Below are positions 1-9,450 of a stretch of DNA of 64,000 nucleotides, in pieces; position 1 is the first letter of the stretch, and each line of letters begins with the position of its first letter. The stretch lies in assembly GCF_022271405.1 (NCBI RefSeq), contig NZ_JAJNAL010000010.1:1-64000 (forward strand), read 5' to 3'. The position numbers and the translations under genes were made by a program. Origin of the DNA: Rhodopseudomonas infernalis (GTDB taxonomy: Bacteria; Pseudomonadota; Alphaproteobacteria; Rhizobiales; Xanthobacteraceae). The notes beneath the pieces were generated by a model, which worked only from the letters and a program-made list of their open reading frames with translations, was not told the origin of the DNA and did not search any database.

Positions 1-40
1 GGGGGGGGGGCCCCCCCCCCGCCGGGGGGGGGGGGGGCCC
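1..40. other. G/C homopolymer tract at window edge
   Basis: Ten G, then ten C, then a run of 14 G and three C. This is not normal genomic sequence for this organism. A similar tract occurs at 20725-20782, at the other end of the nif block. I read it as a probable assembly or scaffolding artefact, although a real hard-to-sequence repeat cannot be excluded. Confidence 0.6.
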
Positions 41-69
41 GCGAAGAGTTCATCCGCAGTGCTCGCGGC

Positions 70-146
70 TCACCCCACCCCGTCACGCATTCCGCTTCGC
101 GGCCTGCGTGCCGACCCTCCCCCTCCAGGGGAGGGTGAAGATCAGC
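70..146. repeat. GC-rich intergenic repeat
   Basis: Contains the pyrimidine-rich string ACCCTCCCCCTCCAGG followed by its G-rich counterpart, plus CACCCCACCCCG. The same kind of sequence, in the opposite orientation, lies at 20638-20690 after nifQ. It resembles the dispersed intergenic repeats common in this bacterial family. It lies just downstream of the minus-strand gene ending at 157 and may help terminate its transcript. Confidence 0.5.
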
Positions 147-156
147 GCCAATCCAA

Positions 157-1002
157 TCAGACCCGCACGTAAGCCCGCGCGTCCTGCGGCTCATCAAGCT
201 TGCCGGCCGCCCGGCACACCGCGTCGGCGATGGTCCGGCCACGGCTGTCGAGGCCGGTCCATTGGGCGTGGCGGCCGCGCGGGTCGATTTCCAGCAGTTT
301 CACCCGGACGGGGACGTCGCTGCCGTCGCGGGCGATGCCGCGAACGATGCCGTCGCAAGGGGCGCGGACCGGCTCGCCGCCGAGATGGCCGAGCACGAAG
401 CCCTTGAACACGCGGCGGCCGATTTCGACCGCCGTATGCCACCGGCCGGTCGCCTGCGAGTATTGGAAGCGCTCGGCGCCGGCATCGCCCAGCGGGCTGG
501 CCACGCCATCGGCCGCATCGGTCCAGCCCTGCGCCACGATCAGTCCGCTGCGGCCGGGCCGCGTCTCGATTGCGACGTCGCAATTCACCGCGGTGGCGAA
601 ACCGGGGCCGAGCCCGATGCTCAGGCGCGCCAGCCGGCTTAGATCGGGCGTGACGCGGTGCTTCTGCATTCGCGCATCGACCAACAGGTCGATCGACCGC
701 ACCGGCAGCAGGTCGGGCAGCGGCAGCCACGTCACCTGGATCGCAGGCGAGTGCCGCAGCGCGTGATAGATCTGCATGCCGTCGTCGGCCCGCTCGCCCA
801 TCACGCCGTCCACCGACACTGGGTCGCCGAATAAGGCGTCGTGAAACGCCATCCGGCGCCGGATGACCGGCGGAAACGGATCGTGTGACATCACCACCGC
901 GAAGCCTGTGCGATGCAGCTGCACCGCCACGGCCGATGCAATCTCGTTCGTGCCGAGCACCACCGCGAAGCGGCGTCGGCTGTGATGGATCGGCTGGTGC
1001 AT
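157..1002 (-). CDS. EF2563/YqeB-like molybdenum hydroxylase accessory protein
   Basis: The 281-residue product resembles the EF2563 (YqeB) family linked to selenium-dependent molybdenum hydroxylase systems. It opens with a beta strand and glycine motif (FAVVLGTNEIASAVAVQL) that looks like a Rossmann-type nucleotide-binding start. The ATG at 1002 was chosen because a sigma54-type promoter (1043-1058) lies just upstream of it; an in-frame reading to 1188 would run through that promoter. The gene is divergent from the dehydrogenase at 1282 and shares a NifA-type site with it. A role linking molybdenum handling to nitrogen fixation is inference from position; the family assignment is by recognition only. 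Confidence 0.6.
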   Translation of the reverse strand: MHQPIHHSRRRFAVVLGTNEIASAVAVQLHRTGFAVVMSHDPFPPVIRRRMAFHDALFGDPVSVDGVMGERADDGMQIYHALRHSPAIQVTWLPLPDLLPVRSIDLLVDARMQKHRVTPDLSRLARLSIGLGPGFATAVNCDVAIETRPGRSGLIVAQGWTDAADGVASPLGDAGAERFQYSQATGRWHTAVEIGRRVFKGFVLGHLGGEPVRAPCDGIVRGIARDGSDVPVRVKLLEIDPRGRHAQWTGLDSRGRTIADAVCRAAGKLDEPQDARAYVRV

Positions 1003-1042
1003 CCGGATCTCGACTGTCGCAAGGTGAAGATGACGGCTGATA

Positions 1043-1058
1043 AGCAAGCGCCGGACCA
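1043..1058 (-). promoter_or_regulatory. putative sigma54 (-24/-12) promoter
   Basis: Read on the minus strand the site is TGGTCCGGCGCTTGCT. The GG and GC doublets are exactly 10 bases apart and the -12 half matches consensus, while the -24 half has two mismatches. The start point would fall near 1032, 30 bases before the ATG at 1002. The NifA-type site at 1154-1169 is about 96 bases upstream. Confidence 0.5.
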
Positions 1059-1153
1059 CGTCCGATGAGTGCACGCGCTGGTGCGAATTGCGCCTTTGGT
1101 CGAACAAAGGTGTCAGGAACACCACGATTTGTCGGACCGACGCAGCTCCGCGT

Positions 1154-1169
1154 TGTCGGTCACATGACA
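1154..1169. promoter_or_regulatory. putative NifA upstream activator site (shared)
   Basis: TGTCGGTCACATGACA, a perfect TGT-N10-ACA motif. It lies between two divergent genes, each preceded by a GG-N10-GC sigma54-type element, so one NifA site could serve both directions. Confidence 0.6.
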
Positions 1170-1231
1170 TTCGATGGCAGCAACGCACCGTTGTTCAGCG
1201 GAAACGATGCCGTCCGTGCCGGGCGCAGCAC

Positions 1232-1247
1232 TGGCCCGGTTCGTGCA
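1232..1247 (+). promoter_or_regulatory. putative sigma54 (-24/-12) promoter
   Basis: TGGCCCGGTTCGTGCA has GG and GC exactly 10 bases apart and one mismatch to consensus in each half. It sits 62 bases downstream of the NifA-type site, close to the arrangement before nifH. Its predicted start near 1259 argues against any coding start of the dehydrogenase upstream of that point. Confidence 0.5.
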
Positions 1248-1281
1248 ACGTCCTCCATCAGGGAAACGATGGAGGTTGTCC

Positions 1282-2178
1282 TTGCACAGCGAGCCATTGC
1301 ACGCCGAGCGGCCAGGGCATCCTGGCGGACCCGGACCGGAACGGCCCGATCCGGCGACGCACGACCCTGCGTCGCATCCGTCGGGAGCGCCGACATCCGG
1401 CGCTTGTCCGTTTCACAACGATCAGCGCGAGTCGCGCTCGGGCAAGCAGAAGACGTTGGTGCTGACGGGCGCTTCGCGCGGCATCGGCCATGCCACCGGC
1501 AAGCTGTTCTCCGACGCCGGCTGGCGGATCATCACCTGCTCGCGTCAACCGTTCGCAGACGACCGTTGCCCCTGGGCGACCGGGATGGAGAACCACGTCG
1601 CGGTCGAACTCGCCGATCACCGCGCGCTGCCGCGGGCGCTCGACGAGTTGAAGGAGAAGCTCGGCGGCGGCCCGCTCCATGCGCTGATCAACAACGCCGC
1701 GATTTCGCCGAAGAGCGAGGCCGGCGAGCGGCTGACGTCGCTGAATACGCCGGTCGGTACCTGGATGAGCGTGTTCCATGTCAATCTGCTGGCGCCGGTC
1801 GTGTTGGCGCAGGGACTGTTCGATGAACTGCGGGCCGGCCAGGGATCGATCGTCAACGTCACCTCGATCGTCGGCTCGCGCGTGCATCCCTTCGCGGGCA
1901 GCGCCTACGCGACCTCGAAGGCGGCGCTGACCTGCCTCACCCGCGAGATGGCTCACGACTACGCCCCTTTCGGAATCCGCGTCAACGCGATCGCGCCTGG
2001 CGAGATCAAGACCGACATTCTGTCCCCCGAAACCGAAGCGATGCTGGCCCCCACCATCCCGATGCGCCGTATCGGAACACCGGAGGAGGTCGCCAAGGTG
2101 ATGTTCTTCCTGTGCTCGGATGCGGCGAGCTATGTCACCGGCGAAGAAATCCACATCAACGGCGGTCAGCGCGTGTAG
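1282..2178 (+). CDS. short-chain dehydrogenase/reductase (SDR)
   Basis: Classical SDR of about 298 residues. The NAD(P) motif is TGASRGIG, followed by NNAA, an active-site serine in VNVTSIVGS and the YATSK pair, ending in TGEEIHINGGQ. The true start is uncertain. The first ATG in frame (1174) lies upstream of the sigma54 promoter, so I prefer the TTG at 1282, which follows a GGAGG at 1271-1275. That gives a Pro/His-rich N-terminal extension of about 55 residues before the Rossmann fold. The gene lies upstream of nifA on the same strand. The substrate is unknown; NifA control is inferred from the promoter elements. Confidence 0.8.
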   Translation: MHSEPLHAERPGHPGGPGPERPDPATHDPASHPSGAPTSGACPFHNDQRESRSGKQKTLVLTGASRGIGHATGKLFSDAGWRIITCSRQPFADDRCPWATGMENHVAVELADHRALPRALDELKEKLGGGPLHALINNAAISPKSEAGERLTSLNTPVGTWMSVFHVNLLAPVVLAQGLFDELRAGQGSIVNVTSIVGSRVHPFAGSAYATSKAALTCLTREMAHDYAPFGIRVNAIAPGEIKTDILSPETEAMLAPTIPMRRIGTPEEVAKVMFFLCSDAASYVTGEEIHINGGQRV

Positions 2179-2200
2179 CGCAGGGATCATTGCACTCAAG

Positions 2201-2302
2201 CCGTCATCCCCGCGCATGCGGGGATCCAGGGCCCAGAGTGCTCGTTGTTGATCGCTGACGCACTGGAGGACTGGGGCGCCCGCTTTCGCGGGCGATGACG
2301 GC
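2201..2302. repeat. REP-like palindromic intergenic element
   Basis: Starts with CCGTCATCCCCGCGCATGCGG and closes with its approximate complement (CGCGGGCGATGACGG). It fills part of the 440-base gap between the dehydrogenase and nifA. I see no gene in the gap; the remainder (2303-2618) presumably holds the nifA promoter, but I found no convincing sigma54 or NifA site there. Confidence 0.6.
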
Positions 2303-2618
2303 TGAGGGTGGGGAGGCGCCGCAAACGGTATTTGGGTTCAGCGAATAGTTCGCAAGTAGTCCGGTCAGCGCAAGCGGTGTTGCCGTCCTGGCCGTCATTT
2401 ACCACCTTCATTTTGCGTTGCATCAATGCAGGTGTGGGCCTTATCCGCTGGTAACTAAGTAATCAGCGCTAATTCATCAGACTCACTTTGACGACGAACT
2501 GTGCAGTGACAGCTATCAGTTTCCTCAGCGATGCAGCCAAGTTGGGCACGACATCGGAATGAGGATCAGACACAATCCCGCAACGCTCCAGAACTAAAGG
2601 GAGGAAAGCTCGGGAGCG

Positions 2619-4376
<1,758 letters not shown>

Positions 4377-4395
4377 GTATCGTTGTCATTCTCTC

Positions 4396-4430
4396 CGTGA
4401 TGGCCGGGCTTGTCCCGGCCATCACGTTTT
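4396..4430 (+). terminator. rho-independent terminator after nifA
   Basis: A perfect 13-base-pair stem (CGTGATGGCCGGG with CCCGGCCATCACG, loop CTTGT) is followed directly by TTTT. It begins 19 bases after the nifA stop. The stem also resembles a dispersed palindromic repeat seen at 10842-10933, so a repeat may have been co-opted as terminator. Confidence 0.75.
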
Positions 4431-4440
4431 GCAGCAGCCG

Positions 4441-4520
4441 TAGGATGGGTTGAGCGGAGCGAAACCCGTCGCCGTCAGCGTCGGTGCTGATGGGTTTGGC
4501 TACGCTCAACCCATCCGACG
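4441..4520. repeat. inverted repeat between nifA and ferredoxin gene
   Basis: Arms GATGGGTTGAGCG and CGCTCAACCCATC enclose about 45 bases with a second internal pairing (GAAACCCGTC with GATGGGTTT). A further short palindromic element (GTCATGGCCGGGACG) lies near 4556. The gap holds no gene before the promoter at 4625-4731. Confidence 0.6.
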
Positions 4521-4624
4521 AACTCGCCGCGCCATCCTCTACGCACTTACTTCCGTCATGGCCGGGACGAGCCCGAACATGACGTGGGGTGACGTCATGG
4601 CCTCGGTCGTACTGATCCAAGATC

Positions 4625-4640
4625 TGTCCGACTTGCGACA
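4625..4640 (+). promoter_or_regulatory. putative NifA upstream activator site 1
   Basis: TGTCCGACTTGCGACA is a perfect TGT-N10-ACA match, 76 bases upstream of the -24 element at 4716. Confidence 0.75.
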
Positions 4641-4642
4641 AG

Positions 4643-4658
4643 TGTCGGGGCCCCGACA
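4643..4658 (+). promoter_or_regulatory. putative NifA upstream activator site 2
   Basis: TGTCGGGGCCCCGACA is a perfect TGT-N10-ACA match and a complete 16-base palindrome. It lies two bases after site 1, so the two half-site starts are 18 bases apart, nearly two helical turns, on one DNA face. Confidence 0.8.
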
Positions 4659-4715
4659 CCGTCGGAAATTCCGCCGATCCGTATAATCCTTCTAAGAATC
4701 AACGAAGTAGCAGTC

Positions 4716-4730
4716 TGGCACGAGGCTTGA
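4716..4730 (+). promoter_or_regulatory. sigma54 promoter for ferredoxin-nifB unit
   Basis: TGGCACGAGGCTTGA has a perfect -24 half (TGGCAC) and a near-perfect -12 half (TTGA instead of TTGC). With the two activator sites 58-91 bases upstream this is a typical NifA/RpoN promoter. Confidence 0.75.
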
Positions 4731-4773
4731 AAGACGAAGCGTAACGCAATGTCTCTCAACCGAGGAGCCGGCT

Positions 4774-4968
4774 ATGGCCTACAAGATCGTGACGTCTCAA
4801 TGCACCGTCTGCGGTGCCTGTGAATTCGAATGCCCCAATGCTGCGATCGCGATGAAGCGCGGCACTTACGTGATCGACGCCGCCAAGTGCACCGAGTGCG
4901 AAGGCCAGTTCGACAAGCCGCAATGCGTCACGGTCTGCCCGGTCGACAATACCTGCGTGCCGGCCTGA
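4774..4968 (+). CDS. 2[4Fe-4S] ferredoxin, nif-associated
   Basis: A 64-residue ferredoxin with two cluster motifs: [12 protein letters not shown] near the N-terminus and CTEC followed by an eight-residue insertion and CVTVCP near the C-terminus. This is the FdxN-type pattern with a long second motif. It is the first gene behind the tandem NifA sites and sigma54 promoter and lies upstream of nifB, so it probably delivers low-potential electrons for FeMo-cofactor assembly or nitrogenase. It is paralogous to the ferredoxin at 6706, sharing MAYKIV and the same spacing. Which paralogue matches the classical fdxN is unclear. Confidence 0.9.
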   Translation: MAYKIVTSQCTVCGACEFECPNAAIAMKRGTYVIDAAKCTECEGQFDKPQCVTVCPVDNTCVPA

Positions 4969-5129
4969 TGGCTGCCTGATCGAACAACGAGCCGACGCCT
5001 TGACCGTCGGATGTCGTCATCGCCCAATCGTGGTGCCCGCAGTTTGCCATCGCACTCTCGCCGGCCCGGTTGCAGCACCCCACCCACGGACAAGCCGCCT
5101 GTCATGCGGCGATCGAACGAGGCCTGGTT

Positions 5130-6680
5130 ATGAGCAAGCTGCTGCAACTACATGATTTCGGCGCCCTCAATGCGGCTTCGTTCGACGAGCTGCGGAGCGG
5201 CGTCTCCGGCTGCAGCAGCAAGGGCGGCGCCGGCAAGACCAGCTGCGGCTCCGCCGCCGGCCCGAGCGATTTGCCGCCGGACGTTTGGGAGAAGGTGAAG
5301 AACCATCCCTGCTACAGCGAGCAGGCGCATCATCACTTCGCCCGCATGCACGTCGCGGTCGCGCCCGCGTGCAACATCCAGTGCAATTACTGCAATCGAA
5401 AATACGATTGCGCCAACGAGTCCCGCCCCGGCGTGGTCAGCGAGAAGCTGACCCCGGAGCAGGCCGCGCGCAAGGTGGTCGCGGTTGCTTCGACCATTCC
5501 GCAGATGACCGTGCTCGGCATCGCCGGCCCCGGCGACGCGCTCGCCAATCCGGCAAAGACCTTCAAGACCTTCGAGCTGGTGACCGAGACGGCGCCTGAT
5601 ATCAAGCTGTGCCTGTCCACCAACGGCCTGATGCTGCCCGACTATGTCGAGCAGATCGCCGCCATGAACGTCGATCACGTCACCATCACCATCAACATGA
5701 TCGATCCGGAGATCGGCGCGCAGATCTATCCGTGGATCTTCTACGACCACCGCCGCATCACCGGCGTCGAGGCATCGAAGATCCTCAGCGAGCGGCAGCT
5801 GCTCGGCCTCGAAATGCTGACCGCGCGCGGCATCCTGGTGAAGGTCAATTCGGTGATGATCCCCGGGATCAACGACAAGCATCTGATCGAGGTCAACAAG
5901 GCCGTGAAGTCGCGCGGCGCCTTCCTGCACAACATCATGCCGCTGATCTCGGAAGCCGAGCACGGCACGGCGTTCGGCCTGTCCGGCCAGCGCGGCCCGA
6001 CCGCCCAGGAGCTCAAGGCGCTGCAGGACGATTGCGAAGGCGAGATGAACATGATGCGGCACTGCCGGCAGTGCCGCGCCGACGCGGTCGGCCTGCTCGG
6101 CGAAGATCGCAGCGCCGAGTTCACCACCGAGAAGGTGATGGCGATGGACGTCGAATACGATCTCGCCGGCCGTCAGGCCTATCAGGCCAAGGTCGAAGCC
6201 GAGCGCGATGCGATCGCTGTGGCCAAGCAGCGCGAACTCGCGAAGCTGGCCGACAAGACGGCCACCATCAAGATCCAGGTCGCGATCGCCACCAAGGGCG
6301 GCGGCGTCATCAACGAGCATTTCGGCCACGCCCACGAATTCCAGATCTACGAGGTTTCAACAGCGGGCGCCAAGTTCGTCGGCCACCGCCGCGTCGATCT
6401 GTATTGCGAGGGGGGCTATGCCAGCGACACCGGCATCGAGCCGATCCTGAAGGCGCTGAACGATTGCACCGCAGTGCTGGTCGCCAAGATCGGGCTGTGT
6501 CCGAAGGACTCGCTCGCCGGCGCCGGCATCGAAGCGGTCGAGACCTACGCGTTCGAATACATCGAGCAGTCGGTGATCGCCTACTTCAAGGATTATCTCG
6601 AACGTGTCGATAATTCCGAGATCCGCCACATCGCGCGCGGCGACGCTGCGATTCGGCAGGGCGCCTTCACCGAAGCGTAG
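5130..6680 (+). CDS. nifB: NifB, radical SAM FeMo-cofactor precursor synthase
   Basis: The 516-residue protein makes NifB-co, the 8Fe core of the nitrogenase cofactor. The radical SAM motif C-X3-C-X2-C is at residues 81-88 (CNIQCNYC). The C-terminal third (from about residue 390) is a NifX-like domain with [13 protein letters not shown], so this is the fused NifB form. The ATG at 5130 has an ACGAGG Shine-Dalgarno sequence 7 bases upstream; an in-frame TTG at 5070 is less likely. It is probably co-transcribed with the preceding ferredoxin, as the 161-base gap shows no clear promoter, and fdxN follows closely. Confidence 0.97.
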   Translation: MSKLLQLHDFGALNAASFDELRSGVSGCSSKGGAGKTSCGSAAGPSDLPPDVWEKVKNHPCYSEQAHHHFARMHVAVAPACNIQCNYCNRKYDCANESRPGVVSEKLTPEQAARKVVAVASTIPQMTVLGIAGPGDALANPAKTFKTFELVTETAPDIKLCLSTNGLMLPDYVEQIAAMNVDHVTITINMIDPEIGAQIYPWIFYDHRRITGVEASKILSERQLLGLEMLTARGILVKVNSVMIPGINDKHLIEVNKAVKSRGAFLHNIMPLISEAEHGTAFGLSGQRGPTAQELKALQDDCEGEMNMMRHCRQCRADAVGLLGEDRSAEFTTEKVMAMDVEYDLAGRQAYQAKVEAERDAIAVAKQRELAKLADKTATIKIQVAIATKGGGVINEHFGHAHEFQIYEVSTAGAKFVGHRRVDLYCEGGYASDTGIEPILKALNDCTAVLVAKIGLCPKDSLAGAGIEAVETYAFEYIEQSVIAYFKDYLERVDNSEIRHIARGDAAIRQGAFTEA

Positions 6681-6705
6681 GCGAGCCAACACAGGAGGCG
6701 CCGCC

Positions 6706-6927
6706 ATGGCCTACAAGATCGTCGCATCGCAATGCACCTCTTGCTCGGCCTGCGAGCCGCAGTGTCCGAACGTCGCGATCTTCGAAAAGGGCGGCGTGTT
6801 CGCGATCGATCCGGCCAAGTGCACCGAGTGCATCGGCCATTTCGACATGCCGCAATGCGTCGCGGTGTGTCCGGTCGACGACACCTGCGTGATCGACAAT
6901 TCCGTCCCGCGCTCGCGCGCAGCATGA
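6706..6927 (+). CDS. fdxN: FdxN-type 2[4Fe-4S] ferredoxin
   Basis: The 73-residue product has cluster motifs [12 protein letters not shown] and CTEC with an eight-residue spacer before CVAVCP. It lies 25 bases downstream of nifB with a strong AGGAGG ribosome site. FdxN ferredoxins downstream of nifB support nitrogen fixation as electron donors to NifB or nitrogenase. It differs from the upstream paralogue by a longer C-terminal tail ([10 protein letters not shown]). Confidence 0.92.
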   Translation: MAYKIVASQCTSCSACEPQCPNVAIFEKGGVFAIDPAKCTECIGHFDMPQCVAVCPVDDTCVIDNSVPRSRAA

Positions 6928-6935
6928 GGAAACAG

Positions 6936-7292
6936 ATGGCTCTGATTTTTACCCCCTCGGCTGAGAAATTCATTCGCCGGATGCTCCGGCTCAGCGGTGG
7001 CGCCGGCGGCTTCCGCCTCGCGGTGACGTCCGGCGGCTGTTCAGGACTGACGGCCGCGTTCGACGTCGAGGCAGCGCCGCGGTCGGGCGATCAGGTGATC
7101 GACCACGGCGACCTGCGGCTGTTCGTTCCCGACGAGAGCTGCAAGCTGCTCGAAGGCGTCACCATCGATTTCATGGAAACCCCGACGTCGAGCGGCTTCA
7201 TCTTCCACGATCCGAAGCCGTCGAACTGCCAGTGCTCTGGCGGCACCGTCGAGGCGCCGAAGCAGAATCTGCATCAGTTGCAGGAGCTGTGA
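6936..7292 (+). CDS. IscA/HesB-type Fe-S carrier, nif-associated
   Basis: The 118-residue A-type carrier has the three conserved cysteines: SGGCSGL near residue 35 and CQC near the C-terminus. Such proteins bind and deliver Fe-S clusters, and copies in nif clusters serve nitrogenase maturation. It starts 8 bases after fdxN with AGGA upstream of the ATG. No nifU or nifS is visible in this window, so the cluster source for this carrier must be encoded elsewhere. Confidence 0.9.
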   Translation: MALIFTPSAEKFIRRMLRLSGGAGGFRLAVTSGGCSGLTAAFDVEAAPRSGDQVIDHGDLRLFVPDESCKLLEGVTIDFMETPTSSGFIFHDPKPSNCQCSGGTVEAPKQNLHQLQEL

Positions 7293-7293
7293 G

Positions 7294-7833
7294 ATGTCGC
7301 ATGTCCTGCACAGCGAGCTGACGATGTCCGGTCCCGAGCAGTCCTTGCTCGCCGGTGCGTTGCTCGGTGCGGGGCTTCCGACCGACGCCCAGCGCCACCT
7401 TGAATTGGCCGGCAGCGACTTTCAAAGCGATGCGGAAGCCGAACAGCATCTGCGCGACGCGCAGGCGTTGGCGCCGGATCACGCCGCGGTGCTGATCGGA
7501 CTGTACCGCTTCTATTTCTACAAAGGCCGGCTGCAGGAGGCGCTGCATATCGCCGAAGTCTGCCTGACTAAAGCGGCGCGCGACAACGGTCTTGATGCCG
7601 ATTGGCGCAAGGTCCGGCGCAGCGACGCCGAGTTTTCCAGCTTCGCCGCGATCCTGCCGCGGTTCTATCTGTTCGCGCTGAAAGCCTATGCGTATTTGCG
7701 GATGCGCCTCGGCGACCTCGACGAAGGCCATGCGGCGATCGAAAAGCTGCTCGAGCTCGATCCCTCCGACAAGGTCAACGCCGGTGTGCTGCATGACGTC
7801 TGGCAACGGATAGGGCAGGTCGATGACGACTGA
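7294..7833 (+). CDS. nif-associated TPR-like protein of unknown function
   Basis: 179 residues. Helical repeats are visible, notably AEQHLRDAQALAPDHAAVLIGLYRFYFYKGRLQEALHIAE and LGDLDEGHAAIEKLLELDPSDKVNAG with tetratricopeptide-like spacing (cited in parts). It starts one base after the IscA stop and overlaps the next gene by 11 bases, indicating translational coupling. A second ATG at 7324 is possible. I cannot assign a biochemical function. A scaffold or partner-binding role in nitrogenase maturation is inference from context. Confidence 0.75.
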   Translation: MSHVLHSELTMSGPEQSLLAGALLGAGLPTDAQRHLELAGSDFQSDAEAEQHLRDAQALAPDHAAVLIGLYRFYFYKGRLQEALHIAEVCLTKAARDNGLDADWRKVRRSDAEFSSFAAILPRFYLFALKAYAYLRMRLGDLDEGHAAIEKLLELDPSDKVNAGVLHDVWQRIGQVDDD

Positions 7834-8626
7834 CATCGACGAAGCCCGCGACTGGCAGGGCAACGAGATCGACTGCGCGTCGTGCCCGCATCGCGATCTG
7901 TTGGCGGCGGGCGGCTGCGAGTTGAAGAAGGCCTGTGTTCAGGATCGCTATGCCCGGCGGCTGGAGCGCTTCTTCCAGCGCAATCGGGCGCTCGCCGACC
8001 AATATCTCGACCATCCGTATTTCGAGACCCGAGCGGTCGCGGCCGGCTACGCGACCGTGTTCTTGCTTCCCAGGCTGCTGCAGGATCCGGATGAGACCGT
8101 ACGCTGGAGCGCAGCGCGGCGATTGCCGAAGCGTTACCTGCTCCCGCTGCGCAGCGATCCGCACCGCGAAGTGCGGATCCGGGTTGCCTCGGTGCTGAGT
8201 GACGATGATCTGCGCCCGATGGCGAGTGACGAGGACTACTACGTCCGCCAGATCGTTGCGAAGCGTGCTTCGCCCGGGCTGCTGCCGCTGCTGGTGCTCG
8301 ATTCCGACAGCGGCGTGCGCCGCGAGGTCGCGCGTCGGATCGGCCCCGAATGGCTGGCGCAGATGGCGATGGACAAGGACGGCGAGGTCCGGCTCGAAGC
8401 CGCAAGGCGGATGTCGCCGGGACGGCTGCTGGCGATGATCGACGATGCCGATTGGCGGGTTCGCTACGAAGTGGCGAGCCGCGTCGACACCTACGAACTG
8501 AGCCGATTGCTCGATGATCCCGATCCGCTGGTGCGCGAGCTGGTCCGCAGCCGCACCGGATTCACCGGCGCGCCGCGCTCAGGTCCTGCCCCCAACGCCA
8601 AGCCCGCAACGGAGCCATCATCATGA
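7823..8626 (+). CDS. 4Fe-4S-binding leucine-rich variant (LRV) repeat protein
   Basis: 267 residues. The N-terminus carries a four-cysteine cluster region (CASCPHRD, then GGCELKKAC) around residues 16-38. It is followed by about eight helical repeats of roughly 24 residues (for example DPDETVRWSAARRLP, DKDGEVRLEAARRMS, DDADWRVRYEVASRV). This matches the LRV protein family first described from the Azotobacter nif region, which binds a 4Fe-4S cluster at the N-terminus. It overlaps both neighbours. Its role in nitrogen fixation is not established. Confidence 0.88.
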   Translation: MTTDIDEARDWQGNEIDCASCPHRDLLAAGGCELKKACVQDRYARRLERFFQRNRALADQYLDHPYFETRAVAAGYATVFLLPRLLQDPDETVRWSAARRLPKRYLLPLRSDPHREVRIRVASVLSDDDLRPMASDEDYYVRQIVAKRASPGLLPLLVLDSDSGVRREVARRIGPEWLAQMAMDKDGEVRLEAARRMSPGRLLAMIDDADWRVRYEVASRVDTYELSRLLDDPDPLVRELVRSRTGFTGAPRSGPAPNAKPATEPSS

Positions 8627-8922
8627 ACATCGCCCGCGACAGCGACATCGTCGAACTCGATGGACCTCCGACGTTCGACTACGGCCAGAAAGTGCGGGCG
8701 CGGATCAACATCCGCAACGACGGCACCTTTCCCGGCAAGGAAATCGGCGAGGTGCTGGTGAAGAAGGGTGACGAGGGCTACGTCGTCTCGATCGGCACCT
8801 TCCTGCAGCAGTTCTACATCTATGGCGTCGATTTCGTCGCTCAGGGCCGCATCGTCGGCATGAAGCGCAAAGAGCTGATGCCGGTCGAAGCCGCGCCCCC
8901 GAGCCAGCAGGAGGTCGCGTGA
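8623..8922 (+). CDS. nifZ: NifZ family protein, copy 1
   Basis: A 99-residue product with the NifZ core: FDYGQKVRARINIRNDGTFPG, then GEVLVKKGDEGYVV and FYIYGVDF (quoted in pieces). NifZ helps form the P-cluster of the MoFe protein. The ATG overlaps the stop of the LRV gene, and its stop overlaps the start of a second NifZ-like gene. Having two adjacent short NifZ-type genes is notable; they may act as a heteromer. Confidence 0.87.
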   Translation: MNIARDSDIVELDGPPTFDYGQKVRARINIRNDGTFPGKEIGEVLVKKGDEGYVVSIGTFLQQFYIYGVDFVAQGRIVGMKRKELMPVEAAPPSQQEVA

Positions 8923-9152
8923 TGAGCGAGCCGAAATATCAATGGGGCCAGCCGGTCCGTGCGCAGGTCGATCTGTTCAACGACGGCAGCTTCCCGGACC
9001 AGCCGGAAGAAGCGCTGCTGGTGAAGAGCGGCGATACCGGCGAGATCGTGCGGATCGGTCTCCACGAGGAGAGCAATCAGCCGGTTTACCTGGTCGAATT
9101 CGCCGAGCACCGCGTGATCGGCTGCCTCGAACACGAAATCGCGGCTCTTTGA
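8922..9152 (+). CDS. nifZ: NifZ family protein, copy 2
   Basis: A 76-residue NifZ-domain protein: WGQPVRAQVDLFNDGSFPD, EEALLVKSGDTGEIV and VYLVEFAEHRVIGCLE. The ATG at 8922 shares bases with the TGA of copy 1 (TGATG). It is shorter than copy 1 and is essentially the bare domain. It probably assists MoFe protein maturation alongside copy 1. Confidence 0.87.
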   Translation: MSEPKYQWGQPVRAQVDLFNDGSFPDQPEEALLVKSGDTGEIVRIGLHEESNQPVYLVEFAEHRVIGCLEHEIAAL

Positions 9153-9156
9153 AAGT

Positions 9157-9205
9157 GAGCATGATCTTGTCCGAAAACCGGTATCCACTTTTCGGGATCA
9201 TGCTC
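9157..9205. repeat. short inverted repeat between nifZ and nifT
   Basis: Arms GAGCATGATC and GATCATGCTC are perfect complements, with an inner pairing CCGAAAA/TTTTCGG. This 49-base element resembles a dispersed repeat of Rhodopseudomonas and Bradyrhizobium intergenic regions. It sits inside the nif operon, 5 bases after the nifZ stop, and may form a transcript hairpin. Confidence 0.7.
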
Positions 9206-9247
9206 GAGATAACGGTCGCCGCGGCGGCCAGGCCAAGGACCGAAACC

Positions 9248-9448
9248 ATGAAAGTGATGATCCGCAGGACCGAAAAGGGGCTGTCGGCGTATGTGCCCAA
9301 GAAAGATCTCGAAGAGGCAATTGTCGAGATCGAGAATGAAGCGCTGTGGGGCGGCAAGGTGACGCTCGCCAATGGCTGGCAACTCGAGCTCCCGGTGATG
9401 GCCGCCGATACGCCGCTGCCGATCACCGTCGAAGCGCGCAAGCTCTGA
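9248..9448 (+). CDS. nifT: NifT/FixU family protein
   Basis: 66 residues, beginning MKVMIRR and containing LSAYVPKKDLEE, a WGGKVTLANGW segment and a beta-rich C-terminus, matching the small NifT/FixU family. NifT is conserved in nif operons, but no essential function is known. It lies 95 bases after the second nifZ, with an inverted repeat in the gap, and 2 bases before the next gene. Confidence 0.88.
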   Translation: MKVMIRRTEKGLSAYVPKKDLEEAIVEIENEALWGGKVTLANGWQLELPVMAADTPLPITVEARKL

Positions 9449-9450
9449 CC

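Noticed and set aside
4969-5129. A separate sigma54 promoter for nifB (TGGTGC...TTTGCC near 5040)
   Set aside because: The GG to GC distance is 12 rather than 10 bases and there is no TGT-N10-ACA site; nifB is better explained by the promoter at 4716.
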